From: Methanobrevibacter sp. | GTDB taxonomy: Archaea; Methanobacteriota; Methanobacteria; Methanobacteriales; Methanobacteriaceae | DNA: 32,272 nt | Reading direction: 5' to 3' | Assembly: GCF_017431965.1 (NCBI RefSeq) | Contig: NZ_JAFRKB010000046.1 | Span: 1 to 32,272 of the forward strand | Shown: in pieces, positions 1-7,682 of the stretch | Position numbering within the stretch: the first letter of the stretch is position 1 | Layout of the letters: each line of letters opens with the position of its first letter | The notes under the pieces: model-generated | Databases searched by the model: none | What the model was told of the DNA's origin: nothing | Seen by the model: only the letters and a program-made list of their open reading frames with translations | Program-made: the position numbers and the translations under genes

Positions 1-215
1 ATTATATTAATCCAAAAGACTTATTGAAAATGGCAACAACAAATGTTTGTTACAATAAAATCAATGATGTTGTTGGAAAATCTACAATTGATGTCGGCAA
101 TGATGCCGAATTTATTGTGTTAAATTCTTTTTCTAAAAATCCTTATTTAAATATAATAAATAGGTGTGAATCGAAAAATATATTATATACCATTAATAAA
201 ATAGTTAATGTATAA
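1..215 (+). CDS. Amidohydrolase family protein, C-terminal end (partial)
   Basis: The frame is open from the window edge to a stop at 213-215, so only the last ~70 residues are present. The visible part reads like the closing segment of the chlorohydrolase/cytosine-deaminase branch of amidohydrolases: an 'LLKMATTN' helix, a 'VGKSTIDVGNDAEFIVL' stretch matching the usual 'iGsle.GkdADfivl' return to the small beta domain, and a terminal 'NPYLNIINR' region. The metal-binding His/Asp residues lie upstream of the window and cannot be checked. The TTG at 24 is an internal codon, not a start. Substrate unknown. Confidence 0.6.
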   Translation, partial: YINPKDLLKMATTNVCYNKINDVVGKSTIDVGNDAEFIVLNSFSKNPYLNIINRCESKNILYTINKIVNV

Positions 216-258
216 TATTATAGATGCTTATCTAGGTATTATAAAGGGGATTTAAATC

Positions 259-681
259 ATGTATAAAAAAATATTGGTCCCTACAGACGGGTCAGAATTT
301 GCTAAAAAGGCGCAAAAGCATGCATTGTTTCTAGCCAATATTTCTGGTGCGGAAATTGTTGCCGTAAGCGTCACTGAAAATAATTTCATTAATGGAATTC
401 CATTAGATGATGAAATTTATCAGTTAAATCAAATTTTAAATGAAAGATCTGAGGAAAACCTTAAAGAATTTGATGAATTAAATGAATGTGATGTAAGTAT
501 CACCCATGTAATTAGAGAAGGTTCTCCTGCAAAAGTCATTTTGGAAGTGGCAAATGAAGAAAATGTTGATTTGATTGTTATGGGAAGTTCAGGTAAATCT
601 GGCTTTGATCGATTTATTATGGGTAGTGTAGCAGATAAAGTCGTTAACTCTGCTAAATGCGCAGTACTTGTAGTGCATTAG
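259..681 (+). CDS. Universal stress protein (UspA family)
   Basis: A 140-residue single Usp domain, the usual length. It opens with 'YKKILVPTDGSEFAKKA' (first beta strand and Asp of the nucleotide pocket) and ends with the ATP-binding signature G-x2-G-x9-G-S: 'GSSGKSGFDRFIMGSVADKVV' followed by the last strand 'AVLVVH'. Usp proteins of this type are cytoplasmic nucleotide-binding dimers with stress or signalling roles. The exact role is not readable from sequence. An AAGGGG ribosome binding site lies about 9 nt before the ATG. The CBS-domain gene starts 43 nt downstream on the same strand, so two adenine-nucleotide-sensing proteins may be co-transcribed. Confidence 0.9.
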   Translation: MYKKILVPTDGSEFAKKAQKHALFLANISGAEIVAVSVTENNFINGIPLDDEIYQLNQILNERSEENLKEFDELNECDVSITHVIREGSPAKVILEVANEENVDLIVMGSSGKSGFDRFIMGSVADKVVNSAKCAVLVVH

Positions 682-724
682 ATTGCTGCCTTTGTTTCAT
701 ATTAATTATTATATAGGTGTTTTT

Positions 725-1564
725 ATGTTAGTCAAAAGAACCATGTCTAAAAATGTTGTAAGTGTTTCCGTTCCTGGAAACAGGGAAAAAGTTTTAGACC
801 TAATGAGAAAAGAAAATGTAGCAGTACTTCCAGTAGTAAAAGAAGACACTGATATATTGGTGGGTGTTATTACACGTTCAGATTTAATTAATAATCCTGA
901 TGAAGAACAAATTGCGATGTTAATGACCAGAAATTTAGTTACTATCAGTCCTGATGATGATGTAACTGATGTGGCTCGTGTAATGATAGAAAATGATGTA
1001 AGGAGAGTCCCGGTTATTAATGATGATGGTGAATTAGTGGGAATTATAACTTCATTTGATTTAGTATCTAAAGCATTAACCAAAATCACTGTTGATGATG
1101 CTGTAGAAAATTATATGATTACTACAGTTCCAACAACTTGGGAAAAAGCTCCATTAAATGTTGCTTTTGAAACAATGAATCAATTTGGCTTAAAATCAGT
1201 ATTGGCTTTAGATGATGATGCTAAATTATCAGGTATTTTAACTGAAACCGATTTTATTTCTGAAATTGAAATTATCTCTGAGAGAAGTGAACACAGTTCC
1301 ACTGTCGGTACTGAAGGAGACAAATGGTCTTGGGACAGTACTTCTGTATTATACATTGAGAAAAATCATTTAAAATTCACTGACAAAGTTGTTGCGGATG
1401 TTGCAATAGGCAATGTTGAAGTGGCTAACTCAAAAACCAAAGTTACTGACTGTGCTAAAAAAATGAAATCCTTAAACATTGAACAAATTCCTGTAATTGG
1501 TGTTGAAGGAGATTTAGTGGGTCTTGTAAGAGCTAGTGATTTAATTAAAGCATTAGTCGAATAA
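725..1564 (+). CDS. Four-CBS-domain protein
   Basis: A 279-residue protein built almost only of CBS repeats, roughly residues 5-55, 65-115, 125-175 and 220-278. Each repeat shows the usual end pattern, such as 'VLPVVKEDTDILVGVITRSDLI', 'RRVPVINDDGELVGIITSFDLV' and 'QIPVIGVEGDLVGLVRASDLI'. Two Bateman pairs would form a disc that binds adenosyl ligands (AMP, ATP or SAM in characterised members). No catalytic or DNA-binding domain is fused, so it is probably a stand-alone sensor or regulator. I chose ATG 725 because AGGTG lies 6 nt upstream. The frame is open back to 683, but that part has no coding look. The following gene starts 10 nt after the stop. Confidence 0.88.
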   Translation: MLVKRTMSKNVVSVSVPGNREKVLDLMRKENVAVLPVVKEDTDILVGVITRSDLINNPDEEQIAMLMTRNLVTISPDDDVTDVARVMIENDVRRVPVINDDGELVGIITSFDLVSKALTKITVDDAVENYMITTVPTTWEKAPLNVAFETMNQFGLKSVLALDDDAKLSGILTETDFISEIEIISERSEHSSTVGTEGDKWSWDSTSVLYIEKNHLKFTDKVVADVAIGNVEVANSKTKVTDCAKKMKSLNIEQIPVIGVEGDLVGLVRASDLIKALVE

Positions 1565-1574
1565 TTGTGATATA

Positions 1575-2030
1575 ATGGCTGTTAGTCCAGTTTTGGTAAT
1601 TAAAGTTAGTGATAGCGTTGTCAGTGTTCGTGCAAGATTATACGATGATTTTGCTGAACACGAAATTATTCTTAACTCGGTAATTACATATTGGTGGGCT
1701 AATAATCTGCCGCCTGCTAAAAAATTTTTAGAGCTTTTTGATTCAGTCATTAAAAGGACTATTAATGAAATAATGCCTCACAAAATATTAAATTTAAAAT
1801 ATGAGGTCAAAGCTAATCAGACCTTGGATGATGCTTCCGAAATTGAAGTAAATCTGTGCAGTGTCGATGCGGATGGCGTCGGGTTTAAAATTGAAGGCAA
1901 TCATTTTTCATTAAGTGGACTTAAAAACGTTCCCGATGATTTTGAATCAAAAGAGTTTTCTTTAACTTTTGACCAAAGCATTGAAACTCCAGACATGGTT
2001 TTAAAAAAATATAAAGAAATGAAAAACTAA
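1575..2030 (+). CDS. Conserved hypothetical protein, 151 aa
   Basis: I do not recognise a named domain. The protein is soluble, has no Cys, and alternates short strands and helices: an N-terminal 'SPVLVIKVSDSVVSVRARLYDD' beta region, a Trp-rich 'ITYWWANNLPPAKKFLELFD' helix, and a C-terminal acidic half. GTGAT sits 3 nt before ATG 1575. It begins 10 nt after the CBS gene and is probably co-transcribed with it. It ends 4 nt before the convergent stop of the LarE-like gene. It looks like a lineage-restricted protein, but that needs a homology search. Confidence 0.7.
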   Translation: MAVSPVLVIKVSDSVVSVRARLYDDFAEHEIILNSVITYWWANNLPPAKKFLELFDSVIKRTINEIMPHKILNLKYEVKANQTLDDASEIEVNLCSVDADGVGFKIEGNHFSLSGLKNVPDDFESKEFSLTFDQSIETPDMVLKKYKEMKN

Positions 2031-2034
2031 CATT

Positions 2035-3042
2035 TTAGATATTTCTTCTGATTTTAGGTAGTATTTCCATAAAGGCGTATAATGAATTTCCATAACTTTC
2101 GAAATTATTACCTTCAATCAATCCACTTTTTTTTATGCAAATATTTTCTGTTATAATCTCATTTTCATTTTCATCTTCAGTTTCTAAAACGAATTTTCTT
2201 GTATCTTCAATGTTTATCGTGAATGGAAGTTGGTATCTAAATGAACCTTCATTATAGTTGATGGTTATCTCTTCATTATCATCAATTGATGTTTGATTTA
2301 AAGATAGTTCATTAAAACCTTTATCTTTTAATTCATTGTTAATCTGTTTAAATTTATCGTCCTTTGTCAATTCACTAACATCATCTACTTCACATACATA
2401 TGCATTTCCAAAATCCCTAACTTTGACAATTTCACATTTTGTATTATTTAAGATATAATCTTCACAGTAGCTAATCCTTTCAATTTTTTCTTTGGTGATT
2501 TTTGTATTGGTCGGTATTCTTGTTGCAAGGCAGGTTGTTGATCTTGAATAGGGGATGCTGTTCTTATTTAAGTATTCATGGATTTCTTTTGAAGTTAGCT
2601 TAGCTTCAATCAATGGTGTTTCAAATTCTTTTGCATATGTAATTAAAATTCCCGGACGGTCTGAAACTAAATCGCTGATGTTGTTCCCGTCACATATGAA
2701 GTCAAAACCCTTTTCGTGTGCTTTAGCTTCAATTTGTGAATACATTAGGTTTCGGCAGGTGTAACATCTGTCCGGAGCATTATCTAAAAAATCAGCATCA
2801 GCATAAAAGTTTATATCAATTATCTCATGTTTTATTTTAAACAGGTTTGCTGCTTCTTGTGTATGCTTAATAAAATCAGTTGGCATTAGATGGTTGTCAA
2901 TAGTGATAGCTAGCGTATCTGAACTTACTTTGGAGGATAAATATGCTATTAATGTGGAATCTGCACCCCCGGAAAATCCAACAGCCACTTTTTTATCTTT
3001 TAAAATTTCTTTTACAATCTCAATTTTTTCATCTAAATTCAT
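2035..3042 (-). CDS. larE: LarE-type ATP-dependent sulfur transferase (PP-loop)
   Basis: The 335-residue protein opens with an adenine-hydrolase PP-loop 'VGFSGGADSTLIAYL' (SGGADS at 24-29), which adenylates the substrate. 'RCYTCR' gives Cys93 and Cys96, 'DGNNISDLVSDRPG' is a LarE hallmark, and 'TTCLATRIP' places Cys171 where the sulfur-donating Cys176 sits in Lactiplantibacillus LarE. Three such Cys are what is known of the [4Fe-4S] LarE branch, which carries sulfur on a cluster rather than sacrificing its own Cys. Classic LarE is ~270-280 aa, so residues ~240-335 (acidic, beta-rich) are an extension. The start ATG overlaps the tfuA stop by 4 nt, tying it to thioamide chemistry. An alternative role in nickel-pincer synthesis is possible, but no larA, larB or larC lies nearby. 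Confidence 0.8.
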   Translation of the reverse strand: MNLDEKIEIVKEILKDKKVAVGFSGGADSTLIAYLSSKVSSDTLAITIDNHLMPTDFIKHTQEAANLFKIKHEIIDINFYADADFLDNAPDRCYTCRNLMYSQIEAKAHEKGFDFICDGNNISDLVSDRPGILITYAKEFETPLIEAKLTSKEIHEYLNKNSIPYSRSTTCLATRIPTNTKITKEKIERISYCEDYILNNTKCEIVKVRDFGNAYVCEVDDVSELTKDDKFKQINNELKDKGFNELSLNQTSIDDNEEITINYNEGSFRYQLPFTINIEDTRKFVLETEDENENEIITENICIKKSGLIEGNNFESYGNSLYAFMEILPKIRRNI

Positions 3043-3692
3043 TTTATCATATTTTTAACATGTTCAAGTAACTCTCGAGCATCTTCTTTTTTAATATCCG
3101 GGGATTGCCGGATGAAATCAATCAATTTGTCTTTTTTATCATCATCCAGACTGGATTTGCTTAAAGTCTGAGAATAATTCCTTTTTGGATAATAAGTTTT
3201 TTTAGCAATGCTTAACAGTTCGTCCTTTTCACTTTCGGTTATAATGTTTTCACTAACTGCATTTGTAAAGACATATTTCATATTAATTAAAGGCTCTGAA
3301 AGGGCTTCTAATGTTTCACTGTCAAGCATTACCGCAACGTCGTCATCCGAGTCAACTTCACCGCTTGCATACTGATTATAAACATAACCTATACCCATCA
3401 TGCCGAGTGTATCAAGTTCGGATGCTCTTAAAGCCCCCATACTTGAAGCTCCAAATACTTTTACTCCTGAATTGATTACGGAAAGTATTTCCTTGTGTCC
3501 TACTGCGGAGTTCTGGTGAAATACTCCATCAATTATCACAATAATGTCAGGATGCTCTTTTAAAGCTAAATTTAAATCTCCTCTTTTAATGGGCCTTTTA
3601 TAGATTACTTCAATATCATCACTTGAATCTAGAATTTCACGAGCTTCATCAAAAGGAATTGATAATCCTGCATAAACTATAATTTTAACCAT
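3039..3692 (-). CDS. tfuA: TfuA-like protein, YcaO partner for thioamidation
   Basis: 217 residues with the TfuA core 'IIDGVFHQNSAVGHKEIL', 'GVKVFGASSMGALRASELDTLGM' and 'GIGYVYNQYASGEVDSDDDVAV'. In methanogens YcaO and TfuA are together required for the thioglycine in the active-site subunit McrA of methyl-coenzyme M reductase. TfuA is thought to deliver or activate sulfur or recruit the substrate. The gene begins 5 nt after ycaO and its stop overlaps the larE-like start (ATGA), so the two are translationally coupled. No Cys residue is visible in the 217 residues, so TfuA itself is unlikely to carry persulfide sulfur. Confidence 0.9.
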   Translation of the reverse strand: MVKIIVYAGLSIPFDEAREILDSSDDIEVIYKRPIKRGDLNLALKEHPDIIVIIDGVFHQNSAVGHKEILSVINSGVKVFGASSMGALRASELDTLGMMGIGYVYNQYASGEVDSDDDVAVMLDSETLEALSEPLINMKYVFTNAVSENIITESEKDELLSIAKKTYYPKRNYSQTLSKSSLDDDKKDKLIDFIRQSPDIKKEDARELLEHVKNMIK

Positions 3693-3697
3693 ACTAA

Positions 3698-4900
3698 TCA
3701 GACTTTTAGGAATCTATAACCTGCTCTTGACGGATCAATTGTGTAAACTTCCATTTCTGGAATAACAACGCGCACAACACTCACATCAAGTTCTGGCCTT
3801 GTCAAATCAACATATAATATCTTTTTTATATCATTAGCAATTAATTCATTCTTAACGATTTCAATGTCTTTTGTAATGGAAGAAGTGCTCTTATTTTCAA
3901 TATCCGATAATTTAATTTGGTCTTCTTCTTGTTTAAAGTAATATTTATTGATTCTTTTCATTCTTTCATAGCCTGCTTCACGTGAAAAATCCGCCCTTAC
4001 GGTATCTTCACGGGCTCCGTTGATTTGTGTTGCCCTACTTTGTGCCACTTCGGTAAGCGCTCTTAAAATTGCAACTTCCGGGTCCAGGTGTGTTCCCATG
4101 CCCAATGTCAAAAGTCCCGCATCTTTTGTAACGGTATCATCTGCAGAAGCGGCTATTGTTGGGATTTTAATATCTGCAGTAAAATCCATTAATTTAATTT
4201 TAATGCCTTCACTTTCGAATTTGTCAACGGCATCATTAATGATTTCACTTTCGATGCTGTCCAAGTCAATTTGAGCATAATTTTTATGGGTTAGCTCAAA
4301 AATACTCCATGCATCCCTTTCAATTACTTCAAACATTCCATGTAGGATGGCTTCTTCCAGGATATTTCCGGAAGCAAGTCCATTGGTATTTGATTTAAAT
4401 AAACTGTTAATATTATTTTCATGAGTGTAGGGGTGGAAAATTGCATTTGTTGGAATGTAATATTCCTTACCAGAAATTATGTCCTTGGATTTGCTCCATT
4501 CCAAATTCAAATCGTCAATATCTTTTTTTTCAAATTCTTTAGGTAAATTCAAGGATTTAGGATCAATATATTCTCCAAGTTCTTCAATTTCAGATAAAGT
4601 TGCAGTAACGGTTTTATCATAATCCTTTCTCTCGGCGGAATATCTCTCAAAACCCTCCATCATTGCAGACGCCTTTGCATGGTCTTTTGAGATTCCTTTG
4701 CCCCCATAGATACTTACTGCACCTTTTTCAGCTGTTGGTCTAATTGCAGTGTAAATCGGAAGGCCAACTCTATCCAAATCAGTGATGTCTGCAATACGGG
4801 TTATCCCTGCGGTCTTTAACTTTTCTTGATTGATTTCAATAGTTTCACTTGGAGCTATTACTCTGTGTGTTCCTTTAAAATATTTAATTTCTTCACTCAT
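3698..4900 (-). CDS. ycaO: YcaO-type cyclodehydratase/thioamidase (McrA thioglycine synthesis)
   Basis: A 400-residue YcaO ATPase. The three ATP/Mg motifs are clear: 'GGKGISKDHAKASAMMEGFERYSAE' (66-90), 'SNTNGLASGNILEEAILHGMFEVIERDA' (170-197) and 'AILRALTEVAQSRATQINGARED' (277-299). YcaO activates a backbone amide with ATP. With sulfide and TfuA it makes a thioamide, and in methanogens the known target is a conserved glycine of McrA. No RiPP precursor peptide, dehydrogenase or protease cluster lies next to it, which supports the McrA role over natural-product synthesis. The C-terminus 'PSRAGYRFLKV' lacks the proline-rich tail of azoline-forming YcaOs. The gene starts 3 nt after the M50 protease stop. 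Confidence 0.9.
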   Translation of the reverse strand: MSEEIKYFKGTHRVIAPSETIEINQEKLKTAGITRIADITDLDRVGLPIYTAIRPTAEKGAVSIYGGKGISKDHAKASAMMEGFERYSAERKDYDKTVTATLSEIEELGEYIDPKSLNLPKEFEKKDIDDLNLEWSKSKDIISGKEYYIPTNAIFHPYTHENNINSLFKSNTNGLASGNILEEAILHGMFEVIERDAWSIFELTHKNYAQIDLDSIESEIINDAVDKFESEGIKIKLMDFTADIKIPTIAASADDTVTKDAGLLTLGMGTHLDPEVAILRALTEVAQSRATQINGAREDTVRADFSREAGYERMKRINKYYFKQEEDQIKLSDIENKSTSSITKDIEIVKNELIANDIKKILYVDLTRPELDVSVVRVVIPEMEVYTIDPSRAGYRFLKV

Positions 4901-4903
4901 TTT

Positions 4904-5545
4904 CTATAATCCCATTATTAATCTAACTACGTTTTCAACGCCTATTGTCATATTTAATAATGTCATTATGCCCGCAATAGCTATTGTAATAACCCAAATT
5001 CCAGCATTCCATCTTAATACTTTAGATCCGTCTAGGTTTCCAATAGGCAATAAGTTAAACAATGCCAGGAAACTGTTGATTGAAAAACCCATTGAACAGA
5101 CTATGAATATTATTAAAGATATTTGTGATGTAAATGCAGAGCTGTAAACTAATATTGCTACTGCTATAAATGCTAATGCCAGAACTATATTGACAATCGG
5201 CCCTGCAATAGATATTTTACCATTAATTTCATCTGTCATATAATTTGCATATGTGTAAACTGCACCTGGAGCCGCAAATACAAATCCGAAAAAGGATGTA
5301 ACAAGTGCAAATAACAATCCTTGTGGCCATAATTTGAATTCAGCCCAGTAACCGTATTTCATGGATACAAATTTATGTCCCAATTCATGTAGGATAAAAC
5401 CTAACCCTACGCCAACCATAATAAATGGAAGCAGGTTAAGCAATGCATTAACATCTCGATGGGTGTTTGCAATTCCAAAACAGAGTGAAATCACGACAAA
5501 TGCTATAATTAAATCTCTTATTTCACTACTTGTAAACTTAAACAT
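4904..5545 (-). CDS. M50 (site-2) membrane metalloprotease
   Basis: A 213-residue polytopic membrane protein with about five to six hydrophobic helices. The zinc site HELGH (53-57) lies in a helix, and the distal ligand motif 'FNLLPIGNLDG' supplies Asp173, the standard S2P/M50 pair. No PDZ or CBS domain is attached, so this is a minimal archaeal rhomboid-sized S2P. It would cleave within membranes; its substrate is unknown. It is the first gene of the minus-strand operon with ycaO, tfuA and larE (3-nt gap to ycaO). There is no Shine-Dalgarno before the ATG. The TATA box centred 24-25 nt upstream suggests a leaderless transcript. Confidence 0.88.
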   Translation of the reverse strand: MFKFTSSEIRDLIIAFVVISLCFGIANTHRDVNALLNLLPFIMVGVGLGFILHELGHKFVSMKYGYWAEFKLWPQGLLFALVTSFFGFVFAAPGAVYTYANYMTDEINGKISIAGPIVNIVLALAFIAVAILVYSSAFTSQISLIIFIVCSMGFSINSFLALFNLLPIGNLDGSKVLRWNAGIWVITIAIAGIMTLLNMTIGVENVVRLIMGL

Positions 5546-5563
5546 AGTTTTAAAATATCTAAT

Positions 5564-5575
5564 TTTATATATAAA
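5564..5575. promoter_or_regulatory. Symmetric TATA box shared by two divergent leaderless genes
   Basis: TTTATATATAAA is a perfect 12-bp palindrome centred at 5569.5. The plus-strand ATG (5595, M24 peptidase) and the minus-strand ATG (5545, M50 protease) lie 25.5 and 24.5 nt from the centre, the usual archaeal TATA-to-start distance. Neither gene has a Shine-Dalgarno. The minus direction has a good A-rich BRE (GAAAAAAC) next to the box. The plus-side BRE (TATCTAAT) is weaker. That both transcripts are leaderless is inference. Confidence 0.7.
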
Positions 5576-5594
5576 GTTTTTTCTAATATTAAAT

Positions 5595-6608
5595 ATGGAC
5601 TTACATTTAGATAATATTTTGAAAGATATGCAAAAGGATAATATTCAAGGTTATCTGCTCACGGAATTTAATAATGTTAAATATATTTCAGGTTACAAGC
5701 CAACCAGTTTTGCTTTTTGCGTAATTAAAGAAAATCCAATAATTTATGCTTCAAAGATGGATATGGAAGTGGCCAGTAATAACTCTTTTATTGAGGTTAG
5801 GGAATATGAGTCAATGGAAGTGATGATTGGTGAGCTTAAAGATGAAGGGATTGCAAGATTAGCTATTGAACCTAGCCTTGCTTATGGTACATATGAAAAG
5901 TTCAGGGATGATTTTTCTGTTGAATCAAAGGCATACATCGGAAAACAAAGAATGATTAAGACACCATCTGAAATTGAAAAAATCAAAAAGGCAACTGAAA
6001 TTGCCCAAAAATCATTCTTGGAGTTGGATATCTTAAACAATAATGATAGTGAAAAGGCCATGGCATTTGATCTTGTGCGATTGATGATTGAAAACGGCGC
6101 GGATAAGGAATCTTTTGATACTATTTTAACAAGCGGTGCAAATTCAAGTCTTCCTCATGCAATTCCAATGGCTAAAAAATTGGAACAACCTATTTTAATT
6201 GATTGGGGAGCTATTTTTGAAGGATATTGTTCTGATAATACTCGTACAATAGTCTACACAGAATATCAGCATGAGATATGGGATATTGTGGCTGAATCAC
6301 ATGATAAGGCTATCAAGGCAATAAAACCTGGAATGAAATGTTGTGAAATTGATAAAGTTGCACGGGATATCATTTCTGAATGCGGATACGGCGATAAATT
6401 CATTCACTCAACAGGACATAGTTTGGGTCTTGATATTCATGAAAACCCAGGATTCTCCATTAAAGATGAAACAGTAATTGAAAAAGGTATGATAATGACA
6501 GTGGAGCCAGGAATATATTTGGAAGGTGAATTCGGAGTCCGGTTGGAAGACACTGTTGAAATTTCAAAAAGAGGAACTGTAATTGGTGATTTGCCGTTGA
6601 GTATCTGA
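5595..6608 (+). CDS. M24 family Xaa-Pro aminopeptidase/dipeptidase
   Basis: A 337-residue creatinase/prolidase-type peptidase: N-terminal domain (1-~120) and pita-bread catalytic domain (~123-337). All five metal ligands are in place: Asp203 ('ILIDWGAIFEGY'), Asp214 ('CSDNTRT'), His275 ('HSTGHSLGLDIHE'), Glu304 ('MTVEPGIY') and Glu318 ('VRLEDT'). It would remove the N-terminal residue before proline, or cleave Xaa-Pro dipeptides, in the cytoplasm. I chose ATG 5595 rather than the longer open frame from 5361, because the upstream part runs antisense through the M50 gene and the conserved domain begins at 'MDLHLDNILKDM'. There is no SD, which fits a leaderless message from the shared TATA box. 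Confidence 0.9.
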   Translation: MDLHLDNILKDMQKDNIQGYLLTEFNNVKYISGYKPTSFAFCVIKENPIIYASKMDMEVASNNSFIEVREYESMEVMIGELKDEGIARLAIEPSLAYGTYEKFRDDFSVESKAYIGKQRMIKTPSEIEKIKKATEIAQKSFLELDILNNNDSEKAMAFDLVRLMIENGADKESFDTILTSGANSSLPHAIPMAKKLEQPILIDWGAIFEGYCSDNTRTIVYTEYQHEIWDIVAESHDKAIKAIKPGMKCCEIDKVARDIISECGYGDKFIHSTGHSLGLDIHENPGFSIKDETVIEKGMIMTVEPGIYLEGEFGVRLEDTVEISKRGTVIGDLPLSI

Positions 6609-6655
6609 AACTATTTTTAAAATAAGTTTCAATTAAAAAAAAGAAAAAAGGTGGT
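6607..6655. terminator. Bidirectional terminator region between convergent genes
   Basis: An imperfect hairpin with GAAACT/AGTTTC arms (6607-6612 and 6625-6630) starts inside the M24 stop codon. It is followed by an A-rich tract that is a T-tract on the minus strand (6634-6651), just past the DUF4013 gene. T-rich tracts are typical archaeal termination signals. Confidence 0.45.
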
Positions 6656-6659
6656 TTAT

Positions 6660-7373
6660 TTATACGTCAGAGTATAATAAACCTATTGCTCTGTTTGTGA
6701 AAAATGCCATATAAACAAAGAAGATACCCATTAAAATTCCACCAATGATGGAATTCCAGTTTGTAATTGCTCCAATAATGAGCAATATAATAAATGCAAT
6801 AATGAACACTAAAACTGCTAATAAAATAATTTTTAAGATACCTACTCTGGATATGTCTCCAATAGCTTCCCCGATAGCTAAAGCTTCACCTAAATCATCG
6901 GTTTTAGCTAATCTGCATCTTGCCATAAATGCAGCTATTGAAAATACAATTGTAATAAGTATGATGACAATTGAAGGTATAAGTCCATTACCGATAAGGA
7001 ATCCGATTATTGCAGCGAGAATTATTGGGATAATGTAGTAAACGATATCTACAATAATCAATTTGATAGCATTTGAAACTTGTCTTACAATGTCAATACC
7101 TGGAGCACCAGGGTCCCTTTTAATTCCGAATTTTACAATGTCTAATTCATATCCTGCGATTAACAAGAAAATGATGACTGATATGAGAACTCCAATAATT
7201 CCAAGTCCTCCAGCTAATGCACCGTTATTCATAGAAGTGCCTGTTGCCACTCCAACAACTGTGCCTCCGACGGCAATACCAGCAATGATACCTAAAACAA
7301 CATATATTATTAATGCTTTAATATTATTAATCGGATATACTAAAGCATCACTTATGATTTCCATAATTTCCAT
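6660..7373 (-). CDS. DUF4013 domain membrane protein
   Basis: 237 residues, very hydrophobic, with about six to seven transmembrane segments. The DUF4013 hallmarks are the N-terminal 'ISDALVYPINNIKALIIYVVLGI', the loop 'GYELDIVKFGIKRDPGAPGIDI' and the C-terminal 'FFTNRAIGLLYSD'. This family is common in several copies in Methanobrevibacter and has no known function. I chose ATG 7373 because AGGTG lies 5 nt upstream. The in-frame GTG at 7382 is part of that ribosome binding site. The gene stands alone, converging on the M24 peptidase. Confidence 0.85.
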   Translation of the reverse strand: MEIMEIISDALVYPINNIKALIIYVVLGIIAGIAVGGTVVGVATGTSMNNGALAGGLGIIGVLISVIIFLLIAGYELDIVKFGIKRDPGAPGIDIVRQVSNAIKLIIVDIVYYIIPIILAAIIGFLIGNGLIPSIVIILITIVFSIAAFMARCRLAKTDDLGEALAIGEAIGDISRVGILKIILLAVLVFIIAFIILLIIGAITNWNSIIGGILMGIFFVYMAFFTNRAIGLLYSDV

Positions 7374-7440
7374 ATTATACACCTTTTTTTAAAATAAATT
7401 AACTCCATTTAACGAGTCATTCTAATTTTTATTGATTATC

Positions 7441-7451
7441 TTATATAAATA
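7441..7451 (-). promoter_or_regulatory. TATA box of the DUF4013 gene
   Basis: On the minus strand the sequence reads TATTTATATAA. A start about 25 nt on (near 7421) would give a ~48-nt leader carrying the AGGTG ribosome binding site of ATG 7373. Confidence 0.45.
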
Positions 7452-7586
7452 TTGTTGAAGTCGTTTAATTAATCTAAGAGGAATTTTAGAATTCTATTAA
7501 ATAGTTAGACCTTATTTTTTTATTAAATTAGGCAATAAGATTATATGGGGGGATAAATTTCATAGCGATATAATTGGTGTGTAAAA

Positions 7587-7682
7587 ATGAAAATTGCAGA
7601 TGGTTTAAAATTGTATCTGACGGATTGGAAAAATTTCCTTACATGAGGTATTGTAGGCGTAATCTTTCTTTATTATTGTTAG
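7587..7682 (+). pseudogene. Remnant of a small membrane-protein gene
   Basis: A GGTG ribosome binding site (7576-7579) precedes ATG 7587. The frame encodes 'MKIADGLKLYLTDWKNFLT', hits TGA at 7644, and continues in the same frame with 'GIVGVIFLYYC' before TAG at 7680. The amphipathic 'LYLTDWKN' segment followed by a hydrophobic run resembles the N-terminus of multi-pass membrane proteins of this group. The rest of the gene is missing. It could instead be a real 19-residue peptide gene. Confidence 0.4.

Noticed and set aside
2035..3042. LarE-like gene as part of a lactate racemase (lar) operon
   Set aside because: No larA, larB or larC homologue lies in the window, and translational coupling is to tfuA instead.
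3698..4900. YcaO as part of a RiPP natural-product cluster
   Set aside because: No precursor peptide, dehydrogenase, transporter or leader peptidase is adjacent, and the methanogen context with TfuA fits McrA modification.
4020..5147. Plus-strand open frames inside ycaO and the M50 gene (4020-4274, 4830-5147)
   Set aside because: They run antisense through well-supported genes and show no domain or ribosome binding site.
5361..5594. N-terminal extension of the M24 peptidase
   Set aside because: It is antisense to the M50 gene, has no family match, and the conserved domain begins at ATG 5595 next to a well-placed TATA box.
7644..7646. In-frame TGA as a selenocysteine codon
   Set aside because: The frame ends again 12 codons later, no SECIS-like fold is evident, and the remaining peptide matches no selenoprotein. 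Decay is simpler.
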